Below, piece by piece: positions 6,693 to 14,457 of a stretch of 24,648 nucleotides of DNA. Under the pieces are notes generated by a model. The model had not been told where the DNA came from, made no database searches, and worked only from the letters and a program-made list of their open reading frames with translations. Source of the DNA: an uncultured Capnocytophaga sp. (GTDB taxonomy: Bacteria > Bacteroidota > Bacteroidia > Flavobacteriales > Flavobacteriaceae); assembly GCF_938029845.1 (NCBI RefSeq), contig NZ_CALHGG010000053.1, forward strand, positions 1 through 24,648. The letters are read 5' to 3'. A program made the position numbers and the translations under genes. Each line of letters begins with the position of its first letter. The stretch's first letter is position 1.

Positions 6693-8114
6693 ATGAAGCG
6701 TATTTATACCACTGTTTTTCTCTGCTTAACCAGTTTTTCTTTTGCCCAATCGCTCTCTTTTCCAGAGGCTTTGGAGCGTATGCGTGGGGCTAACCAGAAG
6801 CTCAAAGGCATGGAAAAGCAAACAGAGGCGTCTTATTATGGAGAAAAGAATTATAAGGGCTTGTACTTGCCCCAACTGAGTCTTAATGCTAGCTATGCAC
6901 ACCTAAGTGATCCGCTTTCCTTGAGTTTTGATAAGTATAAGCAACCTATACAAGCACACTTAGGGCAAATGGGGAGTACTATTCCTGCCCCTATGCGTCC
7001 TATGTTAGCTCCTGTATTTACCCAAATGATGGGTAGGTTACAGCCTCTTTTTGCTCAAGAATGGCGTTATCAGTTTCAGGAGCAGGATATATGGAAGGTT
7101 TCTGCCGACCTTCGCTGGGTGCTCTTTGCAGGGGGTAAGGTACGTGTAGGTAATAAGGTAGGTCAGCTCAATCATGAAATAGCTAAGGTAGAAAGCCAAA
7201 AAACGGAAAATATGCTTATTTCCGAATTAGCCGAGCGTTATTTCCAAGTGCAACTCGCTCAACAGGCGTTGCAAGTAAGACAGAAAGCCCTACAAACAGC
7301 CGAGCAACATTATTCCAATGCGTAGAAGCTCGAGAAAAATGGCATGGTAGCTCCAGTGGAGACTATGCAGGCTAAGAAAGCTGTTACCGATGCCCAGCGA
7401 GAGGTACTCGCTTGTCAGAAAGATATAGAGCTGGCACAAACAGCACTCTTTGGAGTGATAGGGGAGGAGACGAATGCCCTAGTAACCCTTTCCTCACCTC
7501 TCTTTGAGGTAGCTCCCTTACAACGACTTGACTATTACCAAGCCCAAGCCAAGCAAAACTATCCTGCTATTGTACAAGCACATTTGAAAAAGGAGCTTAC
7601 CGAGCAGAATATTAAGGCACAACAAGCTGCTTACTTACCTGATGTGGCACTTATTGGGAAAAAATATCTTTGGTCAAAGAACCTTCCCCTTACAGAACCT
7701 GATAATTGGGTAGTGGGGGTAGGGCTCCAGTGGAATATCTTCAATGGTTTCTCTGATAAGAACAAGATAGCCCAAGCCAAAGCACAACGTGAAGGAGTAG
7801 AACTACTTACCGCTCAGGCGGAAAAGGATGTACAGACCTTGGTCAAGAAACATTATACCGAGATAGAAAAGCAGCGTGAGCAGCTACAAAGCTTACAAGA
7901 GAGTTTGGAGTTTGCCCGTGAATTGGTACGAGTACGCAACCAAGCCTTCTCCGAAGGACTGTCCTCTTCCACCGATGTAGCCGATGCCAACCTATACTTA
8001 GCTTCTATTGAAATCAAGTGCTACCAAGCCCTCTTCGAAATGGATAAGGTACTTGCCCAGCTTTTAGAGACTTGCGGCCTTAGCGGGGAATATACTAATT
8101 ATATGAAGAAATAG
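6693..8114 (+). pseudogene. TolC-family outer-membrane efflux protein, interrupted by an amber codon
   Basis: TolC-family proteins form trimeric outer-membrane channels for type I and RND exporters. The frame encodes a signal peptide (cut near FAQ) and two repeated outer-membrane-efflux halves, rich in coiled-coil helix (EKQTEASYYGEKNYKG..., later VETMQAKKAVTDAQRE). It would be 473 codons in total, a normal length. Codon 211 is TAG (7323-7325), within a helix where the text runs HYSNA-stop-KLEKNG. The frame is otherwise intact on both sides, so one base change separates it from a full gene, for example CAG, GAG or AAG to TAG. It may be a recent nonsense mutation, a suppressed codon or a sequence error. 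No fusion protein or pump gene sits next to it. Confidence 0.88.
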
Positions 8115-8190
8115 GGGTTAGTTACTACAAAAAAGCATTGGAGGTCCTTTGAAAAACTTGGTAATATAAGATAATCTTACTAAATCAATA

Positions 8191-8829
8191 ATGATAAACA
8201 TGTTTTTACAAAAAAGGAAAGTAAAGAATAGAAACTTTTTCTTTTATTTAGGATTGTTGTTTTGTATTGCTTGTCAGCAAGGAAAACAAGTGGGAGCTCA
8301 AGAATTACCTAAGGATTATACTACTCAGCACTCAATTGCCTTAGCCTATTGTAAGGCTCATAAGATGAATGAAGATTTCTATTTCCTAATTGATTTGAGG
8401 TTGCATTCGGGCAAAAATCGGTTCTTTGTATACGACTTCAAGCAGAAAAAAAATCTCTATGAGAAATTAGTTACTCATGGTAGTTGTGATGTGTTTTCCT
8501 CCAATCCTGATAAATTTCAAAAAGCCCAATATAGTAATCAAGTCGATAGTCATTGTTCTGCCAAGGGGAAATATAAAATAGGGAAGCGTGATTATAGTTC
8601 ATGGGGGATTAAGGTAAAATATTGGTTAGAAGGGCTGGAAGAGAGTAATAGCAATGCACAAAAACGATTGATTGTATTACATTCTTGGGAGGCAGTATCC
8701 GATAGTGAGATTTATCCTGATTATAGCCCTTTAAGTTGGGGATGTCCTGCTGTTTCCAATGCTTTTATGGAGCTTTTGGATCCTCTACTTCAGCAAAGCA
8801 AGAAACCAGTATTGTTATGGATTCTTTAG
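8191..8829 (+). CDS. L,D-transpeptidase catalytic-domain (YkuD_2-like) probable lipoprotein
   Basis: The 212-residue protein carries a C-terminal L,D-transpeptidase-like core: THG near residue 95-97, VLHSWE (H164) and SWGCPAVSN with the predicted nucleophile C185. Enzymes of this fold form 3-3 cross-links in peptidoglycan or attach proteins to it. This variant is the YkuD_2-type seen in Bacteroidota. The N-terminus is basic and then hydrophobic, ending in FCIAC with a candidate lipid cysteine at C28. The lipobox is imperfect, with Cys at -3. Start choices are 8191 and 8200, and both keep the signal. It follows the broken TolC gene by 76 nt with no terminator seen between, and converges with the secreted-protein locus. 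Confidence 0.82.
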   Translation: MINMFLQKRKVKNRNFFFYLGLLFCIACQQGKQVGAQELPKDYTTQHSIALAYCKAHKMNEDFYFLIDLRLHSGKNRFFVYDFKQKKNLYEKLVTHGSCDVFSSNPDKFQKAQYSNQVDSHCSAKGKYKIGKRDYSSWGIKVKYWLEGLEESNSNAQKRLIVLHSWEAVSDSEIYPDYSPLSWGCPAVSNAFMELLDPLLQQSKKPVLLWIL

Positions 8830-8885
8830 ATAATTAAAAAAGGCAAAATACCCTCTTCTAATTATAGGTGAATTTCTCTTAGGAT

Positions 8886-9066
8886 GAAGAATTTTATGGG
8901 ATTATATACTCTTGTTCCTTAGGGAGGAGGTCTTTAGTAAAAGTTCCTTTGTCAATATGTTGCTTTATTCTTTTGACTTCCTCCGTGATATCAGTAATCT
9001 TTACGATCCATTCATTTACATATTTCTCTACAAAGGTTCCTCGGATACCAAGTTGTATAGATCTTC
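8886..9066. repeat. Left copy of a 181-bp direct repeat (DUF4291 3' end)
   Basis: It aligns without gaps to 10662-10842, with 8 mismatches in 181 bases. The two copies are 1776 bp apart, in the same orientation, and bracket the whole 9094-10641 gene. Confidence 0.93.
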
Positions 9067-9067
9067 A
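8896..9067 (-). pseudogene. 3' fragment of a second DUF4291 gene
   Basis: Read on the minus strand, this encodes the last 56 residues of the DUF4291 protein (RSIQLGIRG to EYIIP and stop), corresponding to residues 134-189 of the complete gene at 10670-11239. An in-frame TGA lies immediately upstream of the homology and there is no start codon, so it cannot make the protein alone. All eight differences from the complete gene are synonymous (for example agg/aga Arg, act/acc Thr, cta/ctc Leu). The source copy was therefore evolving as a functional gene before truncation. The rest of the 8830-9093 interval holds nothing else I can support. Confidence 0.88.
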
Positions 9068-9093
9068 AGGTTCAGAGGAATCAATCTTCCTAA

Positions 9094-10641
9094 TTACTCA
9101 TAAAATTCCTCAACGGTATGAACATCTAAGTAGCCTTTTTTTCTACCTTTTTTGAACCTATAGAAGTTGCCATAGCGCTCATAGATTAATTCTTTATAGG
9201 AGGCTTCTTTCTGAGGATAGAGGCCTACTTTTCCATTCTTATAGAAAAGAAAGTAGTTATTCTCCCCGATTTTATCAAAAATAGGAGCAATGAGTTCATG
9301 GGCATCGTAGTTGCCATCAGAGCGTTCTAGAGTCCATCTATCTCCAATGTTAGGGATTTTGTATTCGTAAAGACCTTCTTTTTGGTTTCTTTCTACTTTG
9401 ATATAGAGACTTCCTTCGTGGGTATCCAAAATAGATAGTTTGTCAGAGGGGAGCGTACCTTTAAGCTGATAAGTTGCTTTCTTCTTGACTTCCTTCTTAA
9501 CATTATAGCCTACTGGGTATAGGGTCTCTTCCAAGGAAAAACAATTCTTTCCTTTCAGGAGTTTGTATTCAATCTCATATTTTCCTATACTCGGGTTCCC
9601 ACAAGGTACATATGAATGGAAATCATCAGGGGAAACTTCTTCTCCTATAGGGTTATAGTAATGGATGCCTTTTTCATTGAGTACCTGTAATATATCATTT
9701 CCATGAACAAGGTAGGCTCCTTTTGCATCACCTAAGTTGAGTTTTTCAAGAAAAGCGTTATAGATATCGGTCTGTTTTCCATCTTTAGCAATAATAAAGT
9801 GGCGCTCTATCCTTATGGAATCATAGTTCTTTTCTAAAACAGCATCTCCTAATCTGTTTATCAGCATTTTTTTACCATCTTCGCAAGGAATGGTATGATA
9901 ATAAGCGTACAGATAGAAATGATGAAAATTGTTACGAAGGTCGGCAGGCCTATTTTCAGGATTTTCTTCTAAAGAAGTTGAGAAGAAAAATCTATTGGAA
10001 TAGGGAGAATAATAGGGATGATAATTAAGGAAATGGGTTTGATCCTTTAGGGGAACAAGCAGATGTACATCTTCGCTAGTATTCAGACCTATTAGTCCAT
10101 ATATTTTCTTTTGGTGTCCCATATCCAATACAAATAGGGCATAGTGTTGTATCTCCTCAATACGCCATTTCTTTTCTGAATCATCGGGGTAGGATACGTA
10201 TTTACCTAAGGGCCAACTTTTCCCATATTTCAATTTTGTTATTTGTGCAGTATAGGGACTGATAAAAGAAAAAAAAGCGGCTTCCTCTTCGCCCTTATAT
10301 AGGTAGTATTTCTTTCCTAAGAATTCTTCCAAAGAAGCAGGACGTATATCCTCTAAGCGAATGACATTATCCTCAGTAGGGAAGTAAATGGCATCATGAG
10401 AAACCGATTCTTTTTCTTTCCATGTAGGGGTGAAAGCCCTGAAAATTTCTCCTTTTTTGTACCCCTCTGCCATAGGAAATGTAAGAGATACTTCTCTGTA
10501 AGTTCCCTCTTTCTTTTGGGTATAGAAAGAGATAGTGCCTTTAGTCCTATTGATAAGCACTTCATCACAGGAGAGGCTTTTCTGCCCCCATGCCAGCCCT
10601 AAAGAGCATAGCATAAGTAATAATATGTATAGTTTTTTCAT
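9094..10641 (-). CDS. Secreted protein of unknown function with WG-like segments
   Basis: The 515-residue protein starts with a Sec signal peptide (about 1-19, ending AWG/QK) and has no lipobox. I do not recognise the whole family. It is rich in Tyr, Lys and Glu, and several stretches resemble WG-type beta repeats, notably YFLFYKNGKVGLYPQ and FYRFKKGRKKGYLDV near the C-terminus, with weaker ones around residues 280-340. It is likely a mostly beta-structured extracytoplasmic protein. It lies 28 nt after the DUF4291 stop on the same strand and could be read from the same transcript. It is bracketed by the 181-bp direct repeat, which suggests it arrived as an insertion. Confidence 0.78.
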   Translation of the reverse strand: MKKLYILLLMLCSLGLAWGQKSLSCDEVLINRTKGTISFYTQKKEGTYREVSLTFPMAEGYKKGEIFRAFTPTWKEKESVSHDAIYFPTEDNVIRLEDIRPASLEEFLGKKYYLYKGEEEAAFFSFISPYTAQITKLKYGKSWPLGKYVSYPDDSEKKWRIEEIQHYALFVLDMGHQKKIYGLIGLNTSEDVHLLVPLKDQTHFLNYHPYYSPYSNRFFFSTSLEENPENRPADLRNNFHHFYLYAYYHTIPCEDGKKMLINRLGDAVLEKNYDSIRIERHFIIAKDGKQTDIYNAFLEKLNLGDAKGAYLVHGNDILQVLNEKGIHYYNPIGEEVSPDDFHSYVPCGNPSIGKYEIEYKLLKGKNCFSLEETLYPVGYNVKKEVKKKATYQLKGTLPSDKLSILDTHEGSLYIKVERNQKEGLYEYKIPNIGDRWTLERSDGNYDAHELIAPIFDKIGENNYFLFYKNGKVGLYPQKEASYKELIYERYGNFYRFKKGRKKGYLDVHTVEEFYE

Positions 10642-10661
10642 AATGGGATTTTTTAGAGGTG

Positions 10662-10842
10662 GAAGAATTTTATGGGATTATATACTCTTGTTCCTTAGGT
10701 AGGAGGTCTTTAGTAAAAGTTCCTTTGTCAATATGTTGCTTTATTCTTTTGACTTCCTCGGTGATATCAGTAATCTTTACAATCCATTCATTTACATATT
10801 TTTCCACAAAAGTTCCTCTGATACCAAGTTGTATAGACCTTC
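10662..10842. repeat. Right copy of the 181-bp direct repeat (within the DUF4291 gene)
   Basis: It covers the last codons and stop of the complete DUF4291 gene plus 8 bases beyond the stop. It matches 8886-9066 at 173 of 181 positions. Confidence 0.93.
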
Positions 10843-11239
10843 TACCTATTGGTTTTCCATAGATGTCTCTTTCAGGATCCCATTGGCATCTTACCAATGA
10901 ATTTTTGACTTCTTCTTTCCATTGTTCCTCTGTGATACCTAAGTCAGCTTTATAGGAAGAAAGTACCGATTTTCTAACAATTTCATCAAAGGCTTCTCTT
11001 TTGATGTCAATAGCTAAGACTCTTTCTTGATTTTCTTTTTCAGCCCATCCACATCTGTACATCATCCATAGAAAGGAAGGCTTGATCCAGGTCATTCTCG
11101 TTAAGCTAAAATGTGGTCCAAAGGTTCCTAATCTTAGTGCTTCTTCCGCTATCTCAGCATTATATGCTTGGTATACTCTTATAGTATCATTATCAAAGAG
11201 GGCATAGATCTTTCTCTCTTCTTGGGCTATATCTTTCAT
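10670..11239 (-). CDS. DUF4291 domain-containing protein
   Basis: The 189-residue protein is full length for DUF4291, a family of unknown function found in bacteria and fungi. The hallmark segments are present: DTIRVYQAYN (18-27), SLTRMTWIKPSFLWMMYRCG (45-64), the WDPERD segment (120-125) and the C-terminal RSIQLGIRG...VNEWIVKI. It has no signal peptide or membrane helix, so it is cytoplasmic. It starts 32 nt after the helicase stop on the same strand, so it probably shares that transcript. Its 3' third is duplicated downstream at 8896-9067. No biochemical role can be assigned from sequence. Confidence 0.9.
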   Translation of the reverse strand: MKDIAQEERKIYALFDNDTIRVYQAYNAEIAEEALRLGTFGPHFSLTRMTWIKPSFLWMMYRCGWAEKENQERVLAIDIKREAFDEIVRKSVLSSYKADLGITEEQWKEEVKNSLVRCQWDPERDIYGKPIGRRSIQLGIRGTFVEKYVNEWIVKITDITEEVKRIKQHIDKGTFTKDLLPKEQEYIIP

Positions 11240-11271
11240 AGTTTTTTGTTTTACAAGAAAAATTGGTAAGA

Positions 11272-13590
11272 TTAAAGGACTTTAAATTTGGCAAACCTCA
11301 GTATCAGTGTTTTCTCTCCACCATTTTCGAATCGTACTTTGGCCTTGCGGTCAGCACCACTACCTTCTACATCTATAACTACTCCTTTGCCAAAACGCTC
11401 ATGTAGTATTGTATTGCCTACGGCTACTTCGGGTATATCTCCCGTGGCTACAGGTTTGGCCTGTTCAGGTTTTTGTAGGCGGAGCTTCTTGAGCTGTTCT
11501 TCATTGGGCTTCTTATAGGCAGGAGGAGGGCTGTTGGTGGGCTTCTGTTGGCGTAGTTTGCTCTTATCCACAGGGGCAAAAGCATCTATATTCACCAATG
11601 GTCGGTAACGATAGCTGTCCTTAGGGGTGAGGTATTCTAAGTAACGATCTTCTATTTCTTCTATAAAGCGGCTAGGTTCGGCATCCATGAGCTTACCCCA
11701 GCGATAGCGACTTTCGGTATAAGTTAGGTAGGCCTGCCTTTCAGCACGAGTAAGTGCCACATAGAAAAGTCGGCGCTCCTCTTCCATTTCAGTACGGGTA
11801 TTTTGGCTCAGTGCCGAGGGGAAAAGGTCTTCCTCCATACCCACAATAAAGACGTATGGGAACTCCAACCCCTTAGCCAAGTGTATGGTCATAAGTGACA
11901 CGCGATTATCATCCTCTACTTCCTTGTCAAGGTCAGTGGCGAGAGCGACATCCTGCAGAAACTCTGCCAAGGAGCCTGTGGCTTCTTCTATTTCTTTTTG
12001 TCCTTCCACGAAATCACGAATACCATTGAGGAGTTCCTCTATATTTTGTAGGCGTTCGATACCTTCGGGAGTACCGTCTTTCTTGAACTCATTGAGGATC
12101 CCTGTACGCTTGGCAATATGCTCGGCTAAAGAGAAAGCATCATGTGTTTCCACCATGATACGGAAACTCTGAATCATGTGGGCAAACTCCAGCAGACGCA
12201 CACGCGTAGGACTATTGATTTTAAGCCCATAGTCCATCAGGTCTAACTGCTTGATAATGGTAAAGATAGGTAGCTTAAACTCATTGGCACAGAGGGTAAG
12301 TCGCTCCATAGTTGTATCGCCTATGCCACGGGCAGGAAAGTTGATGATGCGGTGGAGGGCTTCTTCGTCATTCTCATTGATAGCCAAGCGGAAATAGGCC
12401 AAGAGGTCTTTGATCTCCTTACGCTGATAGAAGGATAGTCCCCCATAGATACGGTAGGGGATATCCCGCTTGCGCAAGGCATCTTCTATGGCACGGGATT
12501 GCATATTGGTACGATAGAGCACGGCAAAATCTCCATAGGAGAGCTGGTGCTGCATGGACTCTTCGAAGATAGTTCCAGCTACAAAGCGTCCTTCGTCGGC
12601 ATCGGTAGGGCTGCGGTGTACCTTGATAAGGTTACCGCTTTCATTGGCTGTCCATACTACCTTTTCCAAGCGGGCTTTGTTATGTTCAATGACATTGTTG
12701 GCTGCCTCTACAATGTTTTTAGTAGAACGGTAATTCTGTTCCAAACGGTAAACACCTACATTGCGGTAGTCCTTTTGGAAATTAAAGATATTGTCAATGT
12801 TTGCCCCACGGAAAGCGTAGATACTTTGGGCATCATCTCCCACCACGCAGATATTCTGAAACCTATCGGCCAAGGCACGTACAATCAGGTACTGGGAGTG
12901 GTTTGTATCCTGATACTCATCTACCAAGATATAGCGGAATCGGTGTTGGTATTTCGCCAAGACTTCAGGGAAGACATTCAGCAGTTCATTGGTGCGTAGC
13001 AACAGGTCATCGAAGTCCATAGCTCCTGCCTTAAAACAGCGATCTACATAATTGCGATAGATATCACCCAAGCGTGGATGCTTAGCCATAGCATCGGCCT
13101 CCTGCAATTCAGGGTTCTCATAGTAAGCCTTTACAGTAATGAGGTTATTCTTATAGGAGGAGATGCGCGAGGCGATTTGTTTGTATTTATAGACGTCCTT
13201 ATCCAAGCCCATTTCCTTGATAATGGCTGATATGAGTCGGTGGGAATCCTGTTGGTCATAGATGGTAAAGTCTCTCGGAAAGCCTAATTTGCCAGCTTCT
13301 TCCCTAAGGATACGCGCAAAAACAGAGTGGAAGGTACCCATCCATAAGTTGCGCGCCTCGCTTGGTCCCACGATGCGCCCAATACGCTCCTTCATCTCCC
13401 GCGCAGCCTTGTTGGTAAAGGTTAGCGCTAAGATGTTGAACGGGTCTACCCCCTGCTGCATAAGGTAAGCGATGCGATAGGTCAGCACACGCGTCTTCCC
13501 AGAGCCTGCACCAGCGATGACCATTACAGGCCCATCCTTATGTACCACAGGCGCCCGCTGCGCCTCATTAAGTTCGTCTAAGTAGTTCAA
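11272..13590 (-). CDS. pcrA: PcrA/UvrD-type superfamily 1A DNA helicase
   Basis: This 3'-5' helicase acts in nucleotide-excision and mismatch repair and in clearing proteins from DNA. The 772-residue length is typical. Motifs seen are the Q-motif LNEAQ (7-11), Walker A AGAGSGKT (26-33), motif II DEYQDT (224-229), motif III VVGDDAQSIYAFRG (249-262), motif IV region QNYRST, and late motifs VSLMTIHLAKGLEF and YVALTRAER. The C-terminal 45 residues (VGNTILHERFGKGVVIDVEG) form the Tudor-like tail of PcrA/UvrD. The first residue is set by the ATG at 13590, right after a heptamer tract. It follows folE by 86 nt and precedes DUF4291 by 32 nt on the same strand. PcrA and UvrD cannot be told apart from sequence here. 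Confidence 0.95.
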   Translation of the reverse strand: MNYLDELNEAQRAPVVHKDGPVMVIAGAGSGKTRVLTYRIAYLMQQGVDPFNILALTFTNKAAREMKERIGRIVGPSEARNLWMGTFHSVFARILREEAGKLGFPRDFTIYDQQDSHRLISAIIKEMGLDKDVYKYKQIASRISSYKNNLITVKAYYENPELQEADAMAKHPRLGDIYRNYVDRCFKAGAMDFDDLLLRTNELLNVFPEVLAKYQHRFRYILVDEYQDTNHSQYLIVRALADRFQNICVVGDDAQSIYAFRGANIDNIFNFQKDYRNVGVYRLEQNYRSTKNIVEAANNVIEHNKARLEKVVWTANESGNLIKVHRSPTDADEGRFVAGTIFEESMQHQLSYGDFAVLYRTNMQSRAIEDALRKRDIPYRIYGGLSFYQRKEIKDLLAYFRLAINENDEEALHRIINFPARGIGDTTMERLTLCANEFKLPIFTIIKQLDLMDYGLKINSPTRVRLLEFAHMIQSFRIMVETHDAFSLAEHIAKRTGILNEFKKDGTPEGIERLQNIEELLNGIRDFVEGQKEIEEATGSLAEFLQDVALATDLDKEVEDDNRVSLMTIHLAKGLEFPYVFIVGMEEDLFPSALSQNTRTEMEEERRLFYVALTRAERQAYLTYTESRYRWGKLMDAEPSRFIEEIEDRYLEYLTPKDSYRYRPLVNIDAFAPVDKSKLRQQKPTNSPPPAYKKPNEEQLKKLRLQKPEQAKPVATGDIPEVAVGNTILHERFGKGVVIDVEGSGADRKAKVRFENGGEKTLILRFAKFKVL

Positions 13591-13595
13591 ATTTT

Positions 13596-13680
13596 AGTTG
13601 TTAGTTGTTAGTTGTTAGTGATTAGCTGTTAGTGATTAGTAGTTAGTTCTAACCACTGACTACTAATCACTAACCACTAA
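13596..13680. repeat. Heptamer-periodic tract with hairpin between folE and pcrA
   Basis: Seven-base units run from 13596: AGTTGTT three times, then AGTGATT, AGCTGTT, AGTGATT, AGTAGTT, AGTTCTA. The complementary-type units ACCACTG, ACTACTA, ATCACTA and ACCACTA follow. The two halves form a 16-bp perfect inverted repeat (13628-13643 with 13659-13674). It could attenuate or stabilise the folE-pcrA transcript, and it could also simply be a repeat insertion. No T-run follows, so a classical terminator is unlikely. Confidence 0.85.
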
Positions 13681-14339
13681 TATTTTGTTTCCATTTTGAT
13701 ATACTCCAAGAACTCTTTTCTTACAATAGGGTCTTGGAACTTACCGCCGTATTCGGCTGTTACGGTACTACTTTCTATATCCCTTATACCGCGGGAGTTC
13801 ACACAGAGGTGTTTGGCATCAATCACACAAGCCACATCTTCGGTGCCTAGGATACGCTGCATCTCCTGAACAATCTGCATAGTAAGGCGTTCCTGTACTT
13901 GAGGGCGACGGGCAAAATAATCCACAATACGGTTCATCTTGGACAGCCCCAATACGCGTCCGTTGGAGATATAACCTACATGAGCACGTCCTACGATAGG
14001 TAGGAAATGATGTTCGCAAGTGGAGTAGAGGACAATATTCTTTTCTATGAGCATCTCCCCATAGTGGTAATTGTTTTCAAAGGTAGAAGAACTGGGACAG
14101 CGTTTGGGATCAAGGCCTCCGAAAAGCTCTTTTACATAAGCCTTGGCTACCCTTAGGGGGGTACCCTTGAGACTATCATCGGTAAGGTCAAGCCCAAGTG
14201 TCTCCATAATATCAGCCATAGATTTTTGGATACGAGCGATTTTTTCCTCATCGGAAAGAGAAAAAGCATCGGCTCGCAAAGGGGTCTTAGCCGACGTACT
14301 GAGGTGATTTTCACCTATAAAATCGTCTGATGGATTCAT
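13677..14339 (-). CDS. folE: GTP cyclohydrolase I
   Basis: FolE converts GTP to 7,8-dihydroneopterin triphosphate, the first step of folate and pterin synthesis. The protein has 220 residues. Zinc ligands are C108 and H111 in TCEHHFLP and C179 in HLCV. The conserved catalytic region is complete (VGRAHVGYIS, GLSKMNRIVD, RPQVQERLT, SRGIRDIESSTVTAEYGGKF). About 35 N-terminal residues precede the conserved core, as in many homologues. Its -7 element lies about 25 nt upstream of the ATG. pcrA follows after a heptamer-repeat spacer. Confidence 0.96.
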   Translation of the reverse strand: MNPSDDFIGENHLSTSAKTPLRADAFSLSDEEKIARIQKSMADIMETLGLDLTDDSLKGTPLRVAKAYVKELFGGLDPKRCPSSSTFENNYHYGEMLIEKNIVLYSTCEHHFLPIVGRAHVGYISNGRVLGLSKMNRIVDYFARRPQVQERLTMQIVQEMQRILGTEDVACVIDAKHLCVNSRGIRDIESSTVTAEYGGKFQDPIVRKEFLEYIKMETKY

Positions 14340-14363
14340 TTGATTCTTATTTATTCAAGGGGA

Positions 14364-14371
14364 CAAAAGTA
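14364..14371 (-). promoter_or_regulatory. -7 element of folE
   Basis: On the minus strand this reads TACTTTTG, matching TAnnTTTG. The expected start near 14358 gives a leader of about 18 nt. No -33 TTTG is seen at the right spacing. Confidence 0.5.
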
Positions 14372-14379
14372 CGAAATAA

Positions 14380-14457
14380 AGTGAATAGAGAATAGTGAAA
14401 AATGAAAAATTTTTCATAAGACACTTTTTCACTATTCACTTTTCGTGCTTCACTTAA
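14380..14457. repeat. Heptamer-periodic palindromic tract between the HD gene and folE
   Basis: Units AGTGAAT, AGAGAAT, AGTGAAA and AATGAAA (14380-14407) are followed by complementary-type units (TTTTTCA, CTATTCA, CTTTTCG, TGCTTCA). A 12-bp inverted repeat pairs 14391-14402 with 14425-14436, and its loop contains a 16-base perfect palindrome (14402-14417). The right end overlaps the last codons and stop of the HD gene. Confidence 0.8.

Noticed and set aside
7344..8114. Second half of the TolC gene as an independent gene starting at ATG 7344
   Set aside because: It is in the same frame as the first half, has no signal peptide or start signals, and begins inside a conserved helix, so it is part of one interrupted gene.
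9094..9112. Inverted match between GAAGAATTTTAT at 8886 and ATAAAATTCCTC at 9101 as element ends
   Set aside because: It is only 11 of 12 A+T-rich bases, one copy is plain coding sequence, and there is no target duplication or transposase.
8912..9155. Plus-strand open frames over the left repeat, partly repeated at 10659-10862
   Set aside because: They are similar to each other only because the DNA is duplicated. The substitutions are synonymous in the minus-strand DUF4291 frame, which shows that frame is the real one.
12499..12999. 166-codon open frame on the plus strand opposite pcrA
   Set aside because: It is antisense to conserved helicase motifs, has no promoter or family features, and its length is explained by codon bias of pcrA.
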